A stretch of 64,000 bases of DNA from contig JBDTSP010000012.1 in the NCBI GenBank assembly GCA_039931065.1, forward strand, positions 74,347 through 138,346. Direction: 5' to 3'. The notes under the pieces are model-generated. The model saw nothing but the letters and a program-made list of their open reading frames with translations. It did not search any database and was not told the DNA's origin. Shown here one piece after another: positions 62,746 through 64,000 of the stretch. Position numbers and translations under genes: made by a program. Numbering within the stretch: the first letter of the stretch is position 1; each line of letters starts with the position of its first letter. The DNA comes from CADEED01 sp039931065 (GTDB lineage Bacteria; Pseudomonadota; Gammaproteobacteria; Steroidobacterales; Steroidobacteraceae).

Positions 62746-62777
62746 CAATCGCGTCCGTCGTTCCGAGTGACCAAGCC

Positions 62778-64000
62778 ATGTTGAAAGATCCTTCCACGAG
62801 ATACCGCCCGTTCGCGCCCATCGACCTGCCGAATCGGCAGTGGCCCTCGCGCGCGCTCACCACAGTCCCCGTGTGGTGCAGCACCGATCTGCGCGACGGC
62901 AACCAGGCACTGTTCGAGCCGATGAGCCGCGAGACCAAGAAGCGGCTGTTCAAGACGCTCGTGCAGGTGGGTCTCAAGGAAATCGAGGTCGGCTTCCCGT
63001 CCGCGTCGGACACCGATTTTCAGACCGTCCGCGATCTCATCGAACAGAAGCTCATTCCCGATGACGTGACCATCATGGTCATCACGCAGGCGCGCGCGGA
63101 ACTGATCAAACGCACGGTCGAGTCACTGCGCGGCGCGCGCCGCGCCATCGTGCACGTCTACAACGCGACCGCGCCCGTGTGGCGCCGCGTGGTGTTCGGC
63201 ATGAGCGAACCCGAGGTCATGCAGCTCATCGCCAAACAGGTGGCGCTCATCAAGACGCTGACCGACGCGCAACCCGAAACCGAATGGGTGCTCGAGTATT
63301 CACCCGAGACCTTCAGCATGACGGAGTTGCCGGTGGCGCTCGAGGCCTGCAACACCGCGACGCGTGCGTGGGATGCGGGTCCGGGCCGGCCGATCATCAT
63401 CAACCTGCCGACCACCGTCGAAAACGCGACGCCGAACATTTTCGCCGATCAGATCGAATGGATGTCGACCAAACTCGAGCGGCGTGAGCACGTGGTGTTG
63501 TCCGTGCACACCCACAACGATCGCGGCACGGGTGTGGCAGCCGCCGAGCTCGGCATGTTGGCCGGCGCGCAACGCGTCGAAGGTTGTTTGTTCGGCAATG
63601 GCGAGCGGTCTGGAAACGTCGACCTGGTCACCCTCGCGTTGAATTTCTATTCGCAGGGCATTCACCCCGGCCTCGATTTCTCGGACATCAATTCAGTCGC
63701 GCGTGCGGTCGAAGAGGCCACGCGCCTGCCGATTCATCCGCGTCATCCCTACGTGGGCGACCTCGTGTTCACCGCGTTCTCGGGTTCTCACCAGGATGCG
63801 ATCAAGAAAGGCATGGCGGCGCAGAAGCCGGATGCGTTGTGGGAAGTGCCGTATATCCCGGTGGATCCCGCCTGCCTCGGCCGCACCTATGACAGCGTCA
63901 TCCGCGTCAACAGCCAGTCCGGCAAGGGCGGCATCGCCTATCTTCTCGAACGCGACTACGGAGTCGTGATGCCGCGGCGCATGCAGGTCGAGTTCAGCGC
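62778..64000 (+). CDS. leuA: 2-isopropylmalate synthase, long form (C-terminus beyond window)
   Basis: First committed enzyme of leucine synthesis, condensing acetyl-CoA with 2-oxoisovalerate. The visible 407 codons hold the DRE-TIM barrel: the WCSTDLRDGNQAL signature, the SVHTHNDRGTGVAAAELG metal-binding motif, and GNGERSGNVDLVTLALN. The N-terminus MLKDPSTRYRPFAPIDLPNRQW is that of the long type II form (about 550-570 residues), so the C-terminal regulatory domain lies past the window edge. The start is ATG 62778. A leader peptide and hairpins precede it, implying control by leucine. Confidence 0.95.
   Translation, partial: MLKDPSTRYRPFAPIDLPNRQWPSRALTTVPVWCSTDLRDGNQALFEPMSRETKKRLFKTLVQVGLKEIEVGFPSASDTDFQTVRDLIEQKLIPDDVTIMVITQARAELIKRTVESLRGARRAIVHVYNATAPVWRRVVFGMSEPEVMQLIAKQVALIKTLTDAQPETEWVLEYSPETFSMTELPVALEACNTATRAWDAGPGRPIIINLPTTVENATPNIFADQIEWMSTKLERREHVVLSVHTHNDRGTGVAAAELGMLAGAQRVEGCLFGNGERSGNVDLVTLALNFYSQGIHPGLDFSDINSVARAVEEATRLPIHPRHPYVGDLVFTAFSGSHQDAIKKGMAAQKPDALWEVPYIPVDPACLGRTYDSVIRVNSQSGKGGIAYLLERDYGVVMPRRMQVEFS

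Overview
The window is about 64 kb of high-GC chromosome from a gammaproteobacterium. The best match is the Xanthomonadales/Nevskiales/Steroidobacter side of the class. This is inferred from gene order and protein style: pilMNOPQ followed by aroK-aroB, the hemW-rdgB-rph-PP2C / yicC-gmk-rpoZ-spoT-ridA-recG block, a long-form LeuA, and bioBFCD. Almost everything is ordinary housekeeping DNA. I saw no rRNA, tRNA, CRISPR array, transposase, integrase or prophage.

Layout. 1-6180: an edge-truncated metallophosphoesterase, a YbbA/YbbP-type ABC exporter, divergent tesA, and fadD. 6204-9993: a lower-GC island, all on the minus strand, with three DUF6502-like proteins (one lacking the helix-turn-helix segment) and a secreted DUF5666-like protein ending in 16 octapeptide repeats. 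10022-18003: dgt-aroB-aroK and the type IV pilus operon pilMNOPQ, with a terminator between pilQ and aroK. 18378-24758: mrcA, a nucleotidyltransferase-like protein, gltA, an M48 lipoprotein protease, rpmE. 24759-25125: a gene-free stretch with three consensus DnaA boxes, an AT-rich segment and a perfect three-way-junction inverted-repeat element. 25126-36864: hemW-rdgB-rph-PP2C on minus, then yicC-gmk-rpoZ-spoT-ridA-recG-tonB-ubiA on plus, with a Fur-like box before tonB.

36861-42707: a De Ley-Doudoroff-style galactose cluster (galactose dehydrogenase, KDGal kinase, KDPGal aldolase, sodium/sugar symporter, esterase). Broken gene remnants lie at both ends, and no lactonase or galactonate dehydratase is visible. 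42839-46406: five overlapping minus-strand genes encoding an ABC importer (binding protein, permease, ATPase) with a SCO protein and a cupredoxin between the binding protein and the permease. A GMC oxidoreductase and a gluconate-dehydrogenase subunit 3-like protein are divergent from it. This is the most unusual gene set in the window.

48947-58203: comF, bioBFCD, DUF2244, and a cytochrome c oxidase operon (coxB, ctaD, a small protein, ctaG, coxC) closed by a strong terminator. 58354-62338: a Crp/Fnr regulator, a PAS protein and a CheB-CheR-PAS fusion. 62339-64000: a leu leader peptide with four consecutive Leu codons and hairpins, then leuA running off the window.

Start codons were moved from the longest-ORF start wherever a ribosome binding site, family N-terminus or stop/start overlap argued for it; such cases are noted in each entry.
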